A DNA stretch of 5,128 bases, from contig JAPLIX010000229.1 in assembly GCA_026388865.1 (NCBI GenBank), positions 1 through 5,128 of the forward strand, read 5' to 3'. The notes beneath the pieces were generated by a model. It ran no database searches. It was not told where the DNA came from and was given only the letters and a program-made list of their open reading frames with translations. Every line of letters starts with the position of its first letter. Position 1 is the stretch's first letter. A program made the translations under genes and the position numbers. This document shows, in pieces, positions 1-4,924 of the stretch. The DNA is from Pseudomonadota bacterium (GTDB lineage Bacteria; Desulfobacterota; WTBG01; CAIYCZ01).

Positions 1-322
1 ATTACGCGGGTCATCCCGGAATGCTGAGGACATACAAGAAAAGCTGAATGCAATAAAAAAATATATAGCAAGAGGAACGCTTATAGATAAAATAGATACC
101 GTTTTAGAGATTACAGCTGCATTGAAACCGGGTAAGGCCACCATTAAAGAGAAAGAATACTGCGGGAAAGTAATGACTGATCTTATTGTTTATACAACCA
201 AATCAAAAGAACAGTTCCTTTGGCCAAAATTAATTGAAGCTATTACCATACTGTTCGACACCGGCTGGATAAAAAAAGGTGATGTAAAAAAAGCGTTTGT
301 ATATGCCTACCACAATACCTGA
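1..322 (+). CDS. Unrecognised protein, C-terminal fragment (gene starts before window)
   Basis: The frame that ends at the TGA at 320-322 is open back to the first complete codon at position 2, so this is the last 106 codons or so of a longer gene; a TTG at 122 is only an internal codon. The fragment is rich in Lys and Ile (short runs such as AIKKY, IKEKEY, GWIKKGD) and looks like a soluble helical protein. There is no membrane segment, no Cys cluster and no motif I can assign to a family. Base composition is clearly more AT-rich than in the aro genes further right. The reading frame and absence of internal stops support real coding, but the function is unknown and the N-terminal domain that might identify it is outside the window. 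Confidence 0.55.
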   Translation, partial: LRGSSRNAEDIQEKLNAIKKYIARGTLIDKIDTVLEITAALKPGKATIKEKEYCGKVMTDLIVYTTKSKEQFLWPKLIEAITILFDTGWIKKGDVKKAFVYAYHNT

Positions 323-340
323 TTACTGCTATAAGCCTAG

Positions 341-368
341 CGCCGGATTTGTACCGCTTCATCCGGCG
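341..368. repeat. GC-rich inverted repeat (hairpin) after the first gene
   Basis: CGCCGGAT (341-348) and ATCCGGCG (361-368) are perfect inverse complements around a 12-base loop, starting 18 bases after the stop of the upstream gene. Neither strand has a T-run next to the stem, so this is not a canonical intrinsic terminator. It could be an mRNA-stabilising 3' hairpin, a factor-assisted terminator, or one copy of a dispersed palindrome. The rest of the 323-478 gap shows nothing else convincing. Confidence 0.5.
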
Positions 369-478
369 GAACCCTTACAACATCTGATGCAAACGCCAAG
401 CGGGCGGCGATATGTCCCAGGCATCCATGAGGTTCAGTAAATTGTAATAAGAAATTTACACCCTTTTTAATGTTCAGT

Positions 479-898
479 TCATGGTTTTGCTTTATGGCTC
501 TTATAAAAACTTAAAAAATCATTTGGCGATAGTGCTTTTACGCCGCAGCATAATTTAGAGGGAAAGTGAGAGCGGTTTCCGGTGACAAGACACGCTGCCT
601 GTCCTGCAATGGCAGCCTGCAGAAACGGTTCATCATCCTGGTGCGGCAGTGCATTGGGCAGCGGAGAAGAAGCCACGACCGTGCCGCTGTGCCTGATATA
701 GTCAAGCAGGGCTATAATGCTATCTTTCTTAAATCTGAATTTGGGCCGCAGCAGAACTTCATGATATTCAGAAAGTATGCGCGCATCAAAGCTCAGCGTC
801 AGTTCCCCGGATGAAACCATCCTGACCATCTCCCCGCAGGGTCCGGTAGGTATCAGCAAACCTGCAACCAGCACATTGGTATCCAGAACGATATTCAT
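479..898 (-). CDS. PIN-domain toxin of a type II toxin-antitoxin pair (COG1569-like)
   Basis: This 139-residue protein spans essentially one PIN domain, the metal-dependent ribonuclease fold of VapC-like toxins, which cleave RNA in the cytoplasm until neutralised by their antitoxin. Visible hallmarks are the N-terminal VLDTNVLV strand with Asp6 and Asn8, the ILSEY segment with Glu44, the acidic DDEPFL segment (Asp88/Asp89/Glu90), and the LVTGNRSHFP motif (104-113), which is typical of the COG1569 PIN branch. Its ATG overlaps the antitoxin stop by four bases (ATGA), so translation is probably coupled; no strong Shine-Dalgarno site is needed or seen. All expected acidic positions are present, so the toxin appears intact. 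The family call is firm. The RNA target, and whether the protein is toxic in its host, cannot be read from sequence. Confidence 0.9.
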   Translation of the reverse strand: MNIVLDTNVLVAGLLIPTGPCGEMVRMVSSGELTLSFDARILSEYHEVLLRPKFRFKKDSIIALLDYIRHSGTVVASSPLPNALPHQDDEPFLQAAIAGQAACLVTGNRSHFPSKLCCGVKALSPNDFLSFYKSHKAKP

Positions 899-1182
899 CG
901 CGCACGCTTTCTGCGGACTGTTTTTATTTCAGTGTTAATTTCTTCCAGAGACATGTTACTGGTCCCCCGTGCAACAGACTGCTGCTGCAAGCCGGCTACT
1001 GCCTCAACCGCCCGGGCCCGCCGGAATGCCGACAAAGATTCCTCAAGGGTCGATTCATTGATTGCGGCAAGAATCGCAATCGGTCTTCCATTGTTGGTGA
1101 TAACCATTTCCCGTTCCACCGGCAATTCCTTCCAAACCTGTGCTGCCCTGGTTCTCAAGTCACGCACGCTTACTATTTTCAT
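895..1182 (-). CDS. Phd/YefM-family antitoxin
   Basis: This 95-residue protein is encoded first in the toxin-antitoxin operon. The N-terminal half (about residues 1-45, beginning MKIVSVRDLRTRAAQVW and containing VITNNGRPIAILAAI) matches the Phd/YefM DNA-binding and dimerisation fold. The basic C-terminal tail (residues 77-95, MSLEEINTEI then VRRKRAR) resembles the tails of antitoxins paired with COG1569 PIN toxins and should wrap the toxin. The start is supported by GGAGGA at 1191-1196 on the minus strand, eight bases before the ATG. The gene overlaps the toxin ATG by four bases. By analogy with Phd and YefM, the protein should repress its own promoter; a palindrome over that promoter (1196-1225) fits. 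Direct binding is inferred, not shown. Confidence 0.9.
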   Translation of the reverse strand: MKIVSVRDLRTRAAQVWKELPVEREMVITNNGRPIAILAAINESTLEESLSAFRRARAVEAVAGLQQQSVARGTSNMSLEEINTEIKTVRRKRAR

Positions 1183-1195
1183 ACTCTGTATCCTC

Positions 1196-1225
1196 CAATT
1201 GTGTATTTAATTATGTATACAATTG
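1196..1225. promoter_or_regulatory. Palindromic operator candidate for antitoxin autoregulation
   Basis: The half-sites CAATTGTGTA (1196-1205) and TATACAATTG (1216-1225) are inverted repeats matching at nine of ten positions around a 10-base spacer. A small perfect palindrome, TGTATACA, sits at 1214-1221. The element covers the -10 box and the expected transcription start of the toxin-antitoxin operon, and its left edge touches the antitoxin Shine-Dalgarno site. That is where an autorepressing Phd/YefM complex would be expected to bind. The TGTATACA core recalls the TGTACA core of YefM sites. Assignment to this antitoxin is inference from position. Confidence 0.6.
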
Positions 1226-1238
1226 TTCTCGTTGTCAA
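1210..1238 (-). promoter_or_regulatory. Sigma70-type promoter of the toxin-antitoxin operon
   Basis: On the minus strand a perfect -35 TTGACA (1233-1238) is followed, after 17 bases, by a -10 CATAAT (1210-1215, five of six consensus). The predicted start point near 1203 gives a short leader of about 20 bases containing the GGAGGA ribosome site of the antitoxin. This is the strongest promoter-like sequence in the window. Confidence 0.75.
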
Positions 1239-1356
1239 GATATATAGTGCTCGCTGCTCCGGGCCATCCGCCCCGCCTTATTACTTGCTGCTTGACTTTG
1301 GGATACAATATATTAATTACTCTAAGAGCAAACAGCTTGCAGCTCTATTGTTAATT

Positions 1357-1929
1357 ATGGAAACTCAAATGAACAGCAGCAATAGCATTCCCGACCGCAC
1401 TGCCTGCTTCCAGCTCATGGAGCGCTACCAGATGCTTCCCCATATCCGGGAGCACTGCCATATCGTTTCCCGAGTGGCGCTGGCGCTGGCAAATGAATTG
1501 AATAAAAACGGCGAGCAGCTTAATCTCCACGAGATCGAGGCGGCCGCACTGCTGCATGACATCACAAAAACAAAAAGCATCCACTCCCGTGAAAACCACG
1601 CCGAGACCGGCGCGCACCTGCTGCGCTCCCTCGGCTATGAGCGCATTGCGCAGATAGTGAATGCCCATATCTCGGTCCCGGTCATGGATGCCAGCGGCAG
1701 GGTGACCGAAGAAGAAGTGGTAAATTATGCGGATAAGCGGGTGCGGCACTCGACCGTTGTCAGTCTGGAGCAGCGCTTTGAAGACCTCATGCAGAGGTAT
1801 GGCAGGCACCGGGAGTCGCAGCACTATATCATGCTGCAGAAAATAAAAACCAGAACTCTCGAAGATAAGATCTTCTCTCGTATACATGGATCCCCCGCTC
1901 ACCTCCCTGAACTCATAGCCCCCGGTTAG
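1357..1929 (+). CDS. HD-domain (HDIG-type) phosphohydrolase, substrate unknown
   Basis: This 190-residue cytoplasmic protein consists mainly of an HD metal-dependent phosphohydrolase domain. The metal-ligand pattern is visible: His33 in EHCHIVSRVA, the LLHDI signature (His67-Asp68), His81 and His104 in the following helices, and Asp126 in NYADKRV. HD proteins of this size hydrolyse phosphate esters, often of nucleotides; nothing here fixes the substrate. Similar small HD domains occur beside or fused to MobA-like nucleotidyltransferases in some sulfate and metal reducers, but no such partner lies next to it here. The frame is open back to a GTG at 1201, but that extension overlaps the toxin-antitoxin operator and is unlike the family, so the ATG at 1357 is preferred (ATG at 1369 is possible). 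Neither start has a good Shine-Dalgarno site. It is divergent from the toxin-antitoxin operon and 138 bases before khpA. Confidence 0.8.
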   Translation: METQMNSSNSIPDRTACFQLMERYQMLPHIREHCHIVSRVALALANELNKNGEQLNLHEIEAAALLHDITKTKSIHSRENHAETGAHLLRSLGYERIAQIVNAHISVPVMDASGRVTEEEVVNYADKRVRHSTVVSLEQRFEDLMQRYGRHRESQHYIMLQKIKTRTLEDKIFSRIHGSPAHLPELIAPG

Positions 1930-1947
1930 AAAATACCCTTATTATAC

Positions 1948-1975
1948 TTGACAATGGTCGCAGATTGACTACACT
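1948..1975 (+). promoter_or_regulatory. Probable sigma70-type promoter of khpA
   Basis: A perfect -35 TTGACA (1948-1953) is followed after 16 bases by TACACT (1970-1975, four of six consensus). The predicted start near 1982 gives a leader of about 85 bases before the khpA ATG. A second, overlapping possibility is TTGACT (1965-1970) with TATATC (1988-1993), 17 bases apart. Either would make khpA independent of the HD gene. Confidence 0.5.
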
Positions 1976-2067
1976 GCAAATTAGACATATATCTACAGCA
2001 GCACTCCAGCACATTCACAACGTACACAACGCAGCAGGCACAACTAACCCTGGAATGGGAGGGGAAT

Positions 2068-2304
2068 ATGTACATGAAGGAACTGATAAGAGAAATTGTT
2101 ACAGCGCTGGTGGATAATCCTGAACAGGTGCACATCACCGAAATAGTAGGGGAAAAAACAGCGGTCATCGAACTGCGGGTTGCCCAAACCGATTTCGGCA
2201 AAGTCATCGGAAAAAAAGGAAGAACGGCACAATCAATACGGACCATTCTGAGTGCTGCTTCTGCCAAACAGGAGCGACGCTGTATCCTGGAAATTCTTGA
2301 ATAG
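2068..2304 (+). CDS. khpA: KhpA-type KH-domain RNA-binding protein
   Basis: This 78-residue protein is a single KH domain of the KhpA (YlqC) family, a small cytoplasmic RNA chaperone that in several bacteria partners with KhpB/EloR. The opening MKELIREIVTALVDNPEQV is a close match to the usual family N-terminus. The RNA-binding GxxG loop is seen as VIGKKGRTAQSIRTIL (GKKG at residues 48-51). Family length is about 75-78 residues, so it is complete. There is a strong GGAGGGG at 2058-2064. It serves the ATG at 2068 at short spacing, or the ATG at 2074 (protein starting MKEL, 76 residues), which fits the family start better; the two products differ by only two residues. khpA commonly sits between rpsP and rimM/trmD, but none of these is here, and this copy has its own promoter and terminator. 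The family call is firm; the partner and RNA targets are unknown. Confidence 0.92.
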   Translation: MYMKELIREIVTALVDNPEQVHITEIVGEKTAVIELRVAQTDFGKVIGKKGRTAQSIRTILSAASAKQERRCILEILE

Positions 2305-2323
2305 TTTTTGTATGCAGAGAAGG

Positions 2324-2352
2324 AGAGCCCGCCCATAGGGGCTCTTTTTTTT
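2324..2352 (+). terminator. Intrinsic terminator after khpA
   Basis: AGAGCCC (2324-2330) pairs perfectly with GGGCTCT (2339-2345) around an eight-base loop and is followed directly by a run of eight T (2345-2352). It begins 20 bases after the khpA stop. This is a textbook Rho-independent terminator on the plus strand and separates khpA from aroE. The 72 bases from here to aroE contain no good promoter, only a weak GTTACA/TATACA pair (2385-2390, 2407-2412) lying very close to the start codon. Confidence 0.9.
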
Positions 2353-2424
2353 AATTAATGCCTGTATTTTCTTCTCACCAGCACGTTACATTCATTCAAC
2401 CCGAATTATACAGAGCGTATTGCT

Positions 2425-3285
2425 ATGAATGCAGTGCCTATTGACGGACGGACAACTATCTGTGCGGTGATCGGCAATCCTATCGAGCATTCGCTGTCAC
2501 CTGCCATTCACAACGCTGCCTTTGCCGCACGCGGCATCAACGGGGCCTATGTTGCTTTTAACGTTACGCATCTCAAAAAAGCAATCGAGGGCATCAGGGG
2601 GCTGGGGATCAGAGGAGTCAGCGTAACCATCCCGCACAAAATTGCGGTCATGCCGCTGCTTGACACCATTGATGAAACAGCCCGCACTATCGGCAGCATC
2701 AATACGATTGTCAATACCGGCGGGCATCTTGCCGGCTATAACAGCGATGGTACCGGAGCTCTCCAGGCATTGCGCGATGCAGGCTGCAACCCAACAGGAA
2801 AACGGGTAACCATTCTGGGCTCCGGGGGTGCTGCACGGGCCATTGCCGTCACCATGTCATTACAGGCTCCTCCTGCAGCACTCACGCTTCTGGGCATTAT
2901 ACCGGAAGAGCTTGCGCTGCTATCCTCTGACATTGCAGCCACAGGCGCCCTAGAGCCGGCGCTGGGGGTGATCTCTGCGGAGGGATTGACTGCCGCACTG
3001 CAGCACTGTGACCTGCTGGTCAACGCTACACCTGTAGGCATGTATCCGCAGACTGATGAATCGTTAATCCCCCGCGACCTGTTGCTAAAGCAGCCGGCTG
3101 TTTTTGATATAGTGTATAATCCGCGTAAAACTAAATTACTCAGAGACGCGCTGCAGGCAGGATGCAGAGTTGTCTCAGGGATAGAGATGTTTCTCAACCA
3201 GGCTGCTATTCAGTTCACCCTCTGGACCGGGCAGCCGGCTCCGGTTGAGGTAATGCGGGCAGTGCTGGATAAACATTTTACATGA
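2425..3285 (+). CDS. aroE: Shikimate dehydrogenase
   Basis: This 286-residue protein reduces 3-dehydroshikimate to shikimate in the cytoplasm, the fourth step of aromatic amino-acid synthesis. The N-terminal substrate domain shows VIGNPIEHSLSPAIHNAAF (15-33), SVTIPHK with catalytic Lys72, GSINT (90-94), and GYNSDGTG with catalytic Asp108. The Rossmann domain shows GSGGAAR (132-138), then NATPVGM (200-206), DIVYNP (228-233) and the C-terminal SGIEMFLNQAAIQF helix that closes the site. Length and motif order are normal. The oddity is that the strand after GSGGAAR ends LTLLGIIPEE, where NADP-dependent AroE proteins usually have an Asn-Arg-Thr/Ser motif that holds the 2'-phosphate; here it is Gly157-Ile-Ile. 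Cofactor preference may therefore differ. The start ATG has only a weak AGAG upstream. The next gene on the same strand, aroK, performs the following step. Identity as AroE is secure. Confidence 0.95.
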   Translation: MNAVPIDGRTTICAVIGNPIEHSLSPAIHNAAFAARGINGAYVAFNVTHLKKAIEGIRGLGIRGVSVTIPHKIAVMPLLDTIDETARTIGSINTIVNTGGHLAGYNSDGTGALQALRDAGCNPTGKRVTILGSGGAARAIAVTMSLQAPPAALTLLGIIPEELALLSSDIAATGALEPALGVISAEGLTAALQHCDLLVNATPVGMYPQTDESLIPRDLLLKQPAVFDIVYNPRKTKLLRDALQAGCRVVSGIEMFLNQAAIQFTLWTGQPAPVEVMRAVLDKHFT

Positions 3286-3435
3286 TATAGGTCGCTGATG
3301 TACGCAGATGAATGCAGATATTTCTCATACTTTCAGAATATCATCTGCGCTGCTCCAAAACAGGTAATCGTCTTCTTAATGAATTTTTTTTTATCCTGAT
3401 AATCGGCGCAAATCTGCGTCCCTTAAAGTAAACGT
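3286..3435. repeat. Short decamer repeats in inverted arrangement between aroE and aroK
   Basis: This gene-free gap is built from variants of a ten-base unit with consensus near CGCNGATNNA. On the plus strand three units begin at 3293, 3303 and 3313 (CGCTGAT, CGCAGAT, TGCAGAT), exactly ten bases apart. The reverse-complement form appears at 3343-3349 (ATCTGCG), 3402-3408 (ATCGGCG) and 3412-3418 (ATCTGCG); the last two are again ten bases apart. The arrays face each other, so the RNA could fold: GCAGAT (3314-3319) pairs with ATCTGC (3343-3348). A nine-base T-run lies at about 3384-3392 without a tight stem before it, so a terminator is not certain. A GATAAT at 3398-3403 lacks a convincing -35. 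The element looks like a dispersed intergenic repeat. Confidence 0.7.
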
Positions 3436-3978
3436 ATGAACATCGTGCTCATCGGCTATCGCGGAACCGGTAAAACAGCTGTTGGCAAAGAGCTTTCCCA
3501 TAAGCTGAGCTGGCCTCTTTTTCAATTGGATGCAATCATTGTGGAACATGAGGGCTGTTCAATTCCTGCTATTGTTGAGCAGCACGGCTGGAATTATTTC
3601 CGCGACCGGGAAGCAAAACTATTGCAGGAAGTTGCTGCAAAGGATACCTGCATTATTGATACCGGCGGCGGCGTTGTCCTCAGGCAGGAAAATATTGACC
3701 GGCTGAAAAAAAATGGCATCCTGTTCTTGCTGACCGCTGACCCGGAGACCATCACGGGCCGTATACAGGATAACACCAATCGCCCTTCGCTCACATCGGG
3801 GAAGTCGTTCACTGAAGAAGTGGCAGAGGTGTTGCAGCAGCGGCTGCCCCTGTATATGAAAGCGCAGGATTTTACTATTGACACCGGGGGGAAAACCATT
3901 GACGCTATTGCCGATGAGATTGTAAAACTATTTAATAAAAGGGTTCAAAAGGTCGAGAATTCGAGGGTCCCAGAGTAA
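3436..3978 (+). CDS. aroK: Shikimate kinase
   Basis: This 180-residue cytoplasmic enzyme phosphorylates shikimate with ATP to give shikimate 3-phosphate, directly after the AroE step. Seen in order: the Walker A loop GYRGTGKT (7-14), the shikimate-binding Asp32 in FQLDAIIVEHEG, NYFRDREAKLL with Arg58 and Glu59, the glycine-rich DTGGGVVL (75-82), the lid segment NRPSL (Arg116), and RLPLYMKAQDFTIDT with Arg136. The first Asp of the usual D-x-D pair is Gln30 here. The body ends near residue 170; the last ten or so residues (KRVQKVENSRVPE) are encoded by a short periodic DNA repeat and are probably not part of the fold. The ATG is preceded by no clear Shine-Dalgarno site (only TAAAG). The gene lies 150 bases after aroE. 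The family call is secure. Confidence 0.94.
   Translation: MNIVLIGYRGTGKTAVGKELSHKLSWPLFQLDAIIVEHEGCSIPAIVEQHGWNYFRDREAKLLQEVAAKDTCIIDTGGGVVLRQENIDRLKKNGILFLLTADPETITGRIQDNTNRPSLTSGKSFTEEVAEVLQQRLPLYMKAQDFTIDTGGKTIDAIADEIVKLFNKRVQKVENSRVPE
3945..3976 (+). repeat. Degenerate 8-base tandem repeat spanning the aroK 3' end
   Basis: Four successive eight-base units can be read, starting at 3945, 3953, 3961 and 3969. The middle two are TCGAGAAT and TCGAGGGT and the outer two are more diverged. The array encodes the AroK C-terminal tail, and its last base is the first base of the TAA stop (3976-3978). It resembles the loosely repeated GGGTTCAAGG/TCGAGGGT-type intergenic sequences I associate with some deltaproteobacterial genomes; that comparison is from memory. 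Confidence 0.5.
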
Positions 3979-3980
3979 AA

Positions 3981-3986
3981 TATAAT
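3981..3986 (+). promoter_or_regulatory. Possible -10 box for the ThiF-like gene
   Basis: A perfect TATAAT stands three bases after the aroK stop. No acceptable -35 hexamer is found 15-18 bases upstream, where the 8-base repeat lies, so this is a weak promoter call. If used, transcription would start near 3993 and the leader would carry both hairpins described at 4002-4048. Confidence 0.3.
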
Positions 3987-4001
3987 AAACGAACCATAGC
4001 A

Positions 4002-4048
4002 TCCCGAAAGCCTTCGGGACATGATTCGTGCTTGGTCCGCATCATGTC
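4002..4048 (+). promoter_or_regulatory. Two overlapping hairpins in the leader of the ThiF-like gene
   Basis: Hairpin 1 is TCCCGAA (4002-4008) paired with TTCGGGA (4013-4019) around the tetraloop AGCC. Hairpin 2 is GACATGAT (4018-4025) paired with ATCATGTC (4041-4048) around a 15-base loop. The two stems share bases 4018-4019, so both cannot form completely at once. Neither is followed by a T-run. The stems are exact; a regulatory role, a structured intergenic repeat or a stabilising hairpin are all possible. Confidence 0.5.
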
Positions 4049-4072
4049 TGCAGAGAAGATAAAGACAGTCCT

Positions 4073-4810
4073 ATGGATGTAAAACTCTCAGAGAAAGAAC
4101 TTGAGCGCTATAACCGCCAGATGCTCATCCGCAACTGGGGAGAAGAAGGGCAGCAAAAACTCCGCTCCTCCACCGTATTCATTGCCGGCGCTGGCGGTCT
4201 GGGGTCACCGGTTGCCATCTACCTGGCAGTGGCCGGAGTCGGCAGAATACGTATCTGTGACAACGGCGAGCCCGAGCTTTCAAACCTGAACCGGCAAATC
4301 CTCCACGCGGAGAAGGACATCGGTAAAAACAAAACCTTTTCAGCACGTGAAACGCTACATGAGTTGAATCCTCATGTGGTGGTTGATGCGCTGCCGGAAA
4401 AGATCACGCCGGAGAGTGTTGACCGGCTGGCGGGCGGCAGCGATATCATTATCGACTGTCTGGATAACTTTCCCACGCGCCACATTCTAAATTGTTATGC
4501 GGTTGATAAGCAATTACCGTTTATTCATGCCGGCATCTATGGCCTGTCAGGACAGCTCACCTTTATTCACACCCCTGTTACCCCGTGCCTGTACTGCATA
4601 TTTCCCGGCTCTCCGCCGCCTGCGGTGTTCCCCGTGGCTGGAGTAACCCCGGGCGTTATCGGCGTGCTGGAAGCGCTGGAGGCCATTAAATGGATTACCG
4701 GCATTGGGAAAAATCTGAAAGGGAGGCTTCTTATCTGGGATGGAGAAAAAATGGAGTTCCAGACGGTGGCAGTAAACAAAGACCCGCACTGCCCGGTGTG
4801 CAAGTCCTGA
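4073..4810 (+). CDS. ThiF/MoeB/HesA-family adenylyltransferase (E1-like)
   Basis: This 245-residue cytoplasmic enzyme is of the E1-like family that adenylates the C-terminal glycine of small sulfur carriers such as MoaD or ThiS, for molybdopterin or thiamine synthesis. Seen in order: YNRQMLI (13-19), the ATP loop GAGGLGSP (39-46), Asp63 leading into ELSNLNRQILH (68-78), DCLDNFPTR with Asp131 and Arg136, and GIYGLSGQLTFI. The zinc site is formed by CLYC (172-175) and CPVC (240-243). The segment after PPPAV reads FPVAGVTPGVIG, lacking the Cys that many ThiF/MoeB proteins carry before the AGV stretch; E. coli MoeB does not need a thioester Cys, so activity is still likely. The open frame reaches a GTG at 4028, but ATG 4073 fits the family N-terminus; only a weak AAAG precedes it. 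No carrier-protein gene is adjacent, so MoaD, ThiS or another partner cannot be chosen. Confidence 0.9.
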   Translation: MDVKLSEKELERYNRQMLIRNWGEEGQQKLRSSTVFIAGAGGLGSPVAIYLAVAGVGRIRICDNGEPELSNLNRQILHAEKDIGKNKTFSARETLHELNPHVVVDALPEKITPESVDRLAGGSDIIIDCLDNFPTRHILNCYAVDKQLPFIHAGIYGLSGQLTFIHTPVTPCLYCIFPGSPPPAVFPVAGVTPGVIGVLEALEAIKWITGIGKNLKGRLLIWDGEKMEFQTVAVNKDPHCPVCKS

Positions 4811-4869
4811 AACTAAACTGTTAAAAATTCCTGCACGGGAAGTATCCTGCGGTTTACCAGCGTACCAAT

Positions 4870-4896
4870 AAAAAAGGCCTGCTACATAAACAGGCC
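4870..4896 (-). terminator. Intrinsic terminator of the minus-strand cytochrome gene
   Basis: Read on the minus strand, GGCCTG (4896-4891) pairs with CAGGCC (4881-4876) around a nine-base loop and is followed by six T (4875-4870). It lies 28 bases past the cytochrome stop codon. On the plus strand no T-run follows the stem, so it should not efficiently stop transcripts coming from the ThiF-like gene, for which no separate terminator is visible. Confidence 0.85.
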
Positions 4897-4924
4897 CTGG
4901 CGTATTCGTGGTTACAGCGGTGCT

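Noticed and set aside
438..458. TAAATT/AATTTA inverted repeat as terminator of the toxin gene
   Set aside because: The stem is only six A-T pairs with a nine-base loop and no T-run on the minus strand, so it is too weak to call.
1292..1316. TTGACT with TATTAA as a promoter for the HD gene
   Set aside because: The spacer is only 13 bases, and the better -10-like TACAAT (1304-1309) has no suitable -35. A promoter probably exists in 1240-1356, but I cannot place it.
1201..1356. N-terminal extension of the HD protein from the GTG at 1201
   Set aside because: It would overlap the antitoxin operator and promoter, adds 52 residues not expected for this HD family, and has no Shine-Dalgarno site. 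ATG 1357 was chosen instead.
1926..2336. Minus-strand open frame opposite khpA
   Set aside because: It is Ser/Cys-rich, without recognisable motifs, runs through the khpA promoter and terminator, and is opposite a clear KH-domain gene.
3301..3421. CRISPR-like array in the aroE-aroK gap
   Set aside because: The units are about ten bases, degenerate and in both orientations, with no unique spacers of uniform length and no cas genes.
4028..4072. GTG start at 4028 for the ThiF-like protein
   Set aside because: The added 15 residues lie over hairpin 2 and do not resemble the family N-terminus, which begins just before YNRQM.
4811..4869. Terminator for the ThiF-like gene
   Set aside because: Only a four-pair TTCC/GGAA stem is present and no T-run follows; the strong hairpin at 4876-4896 is oriented for the opposite strand.
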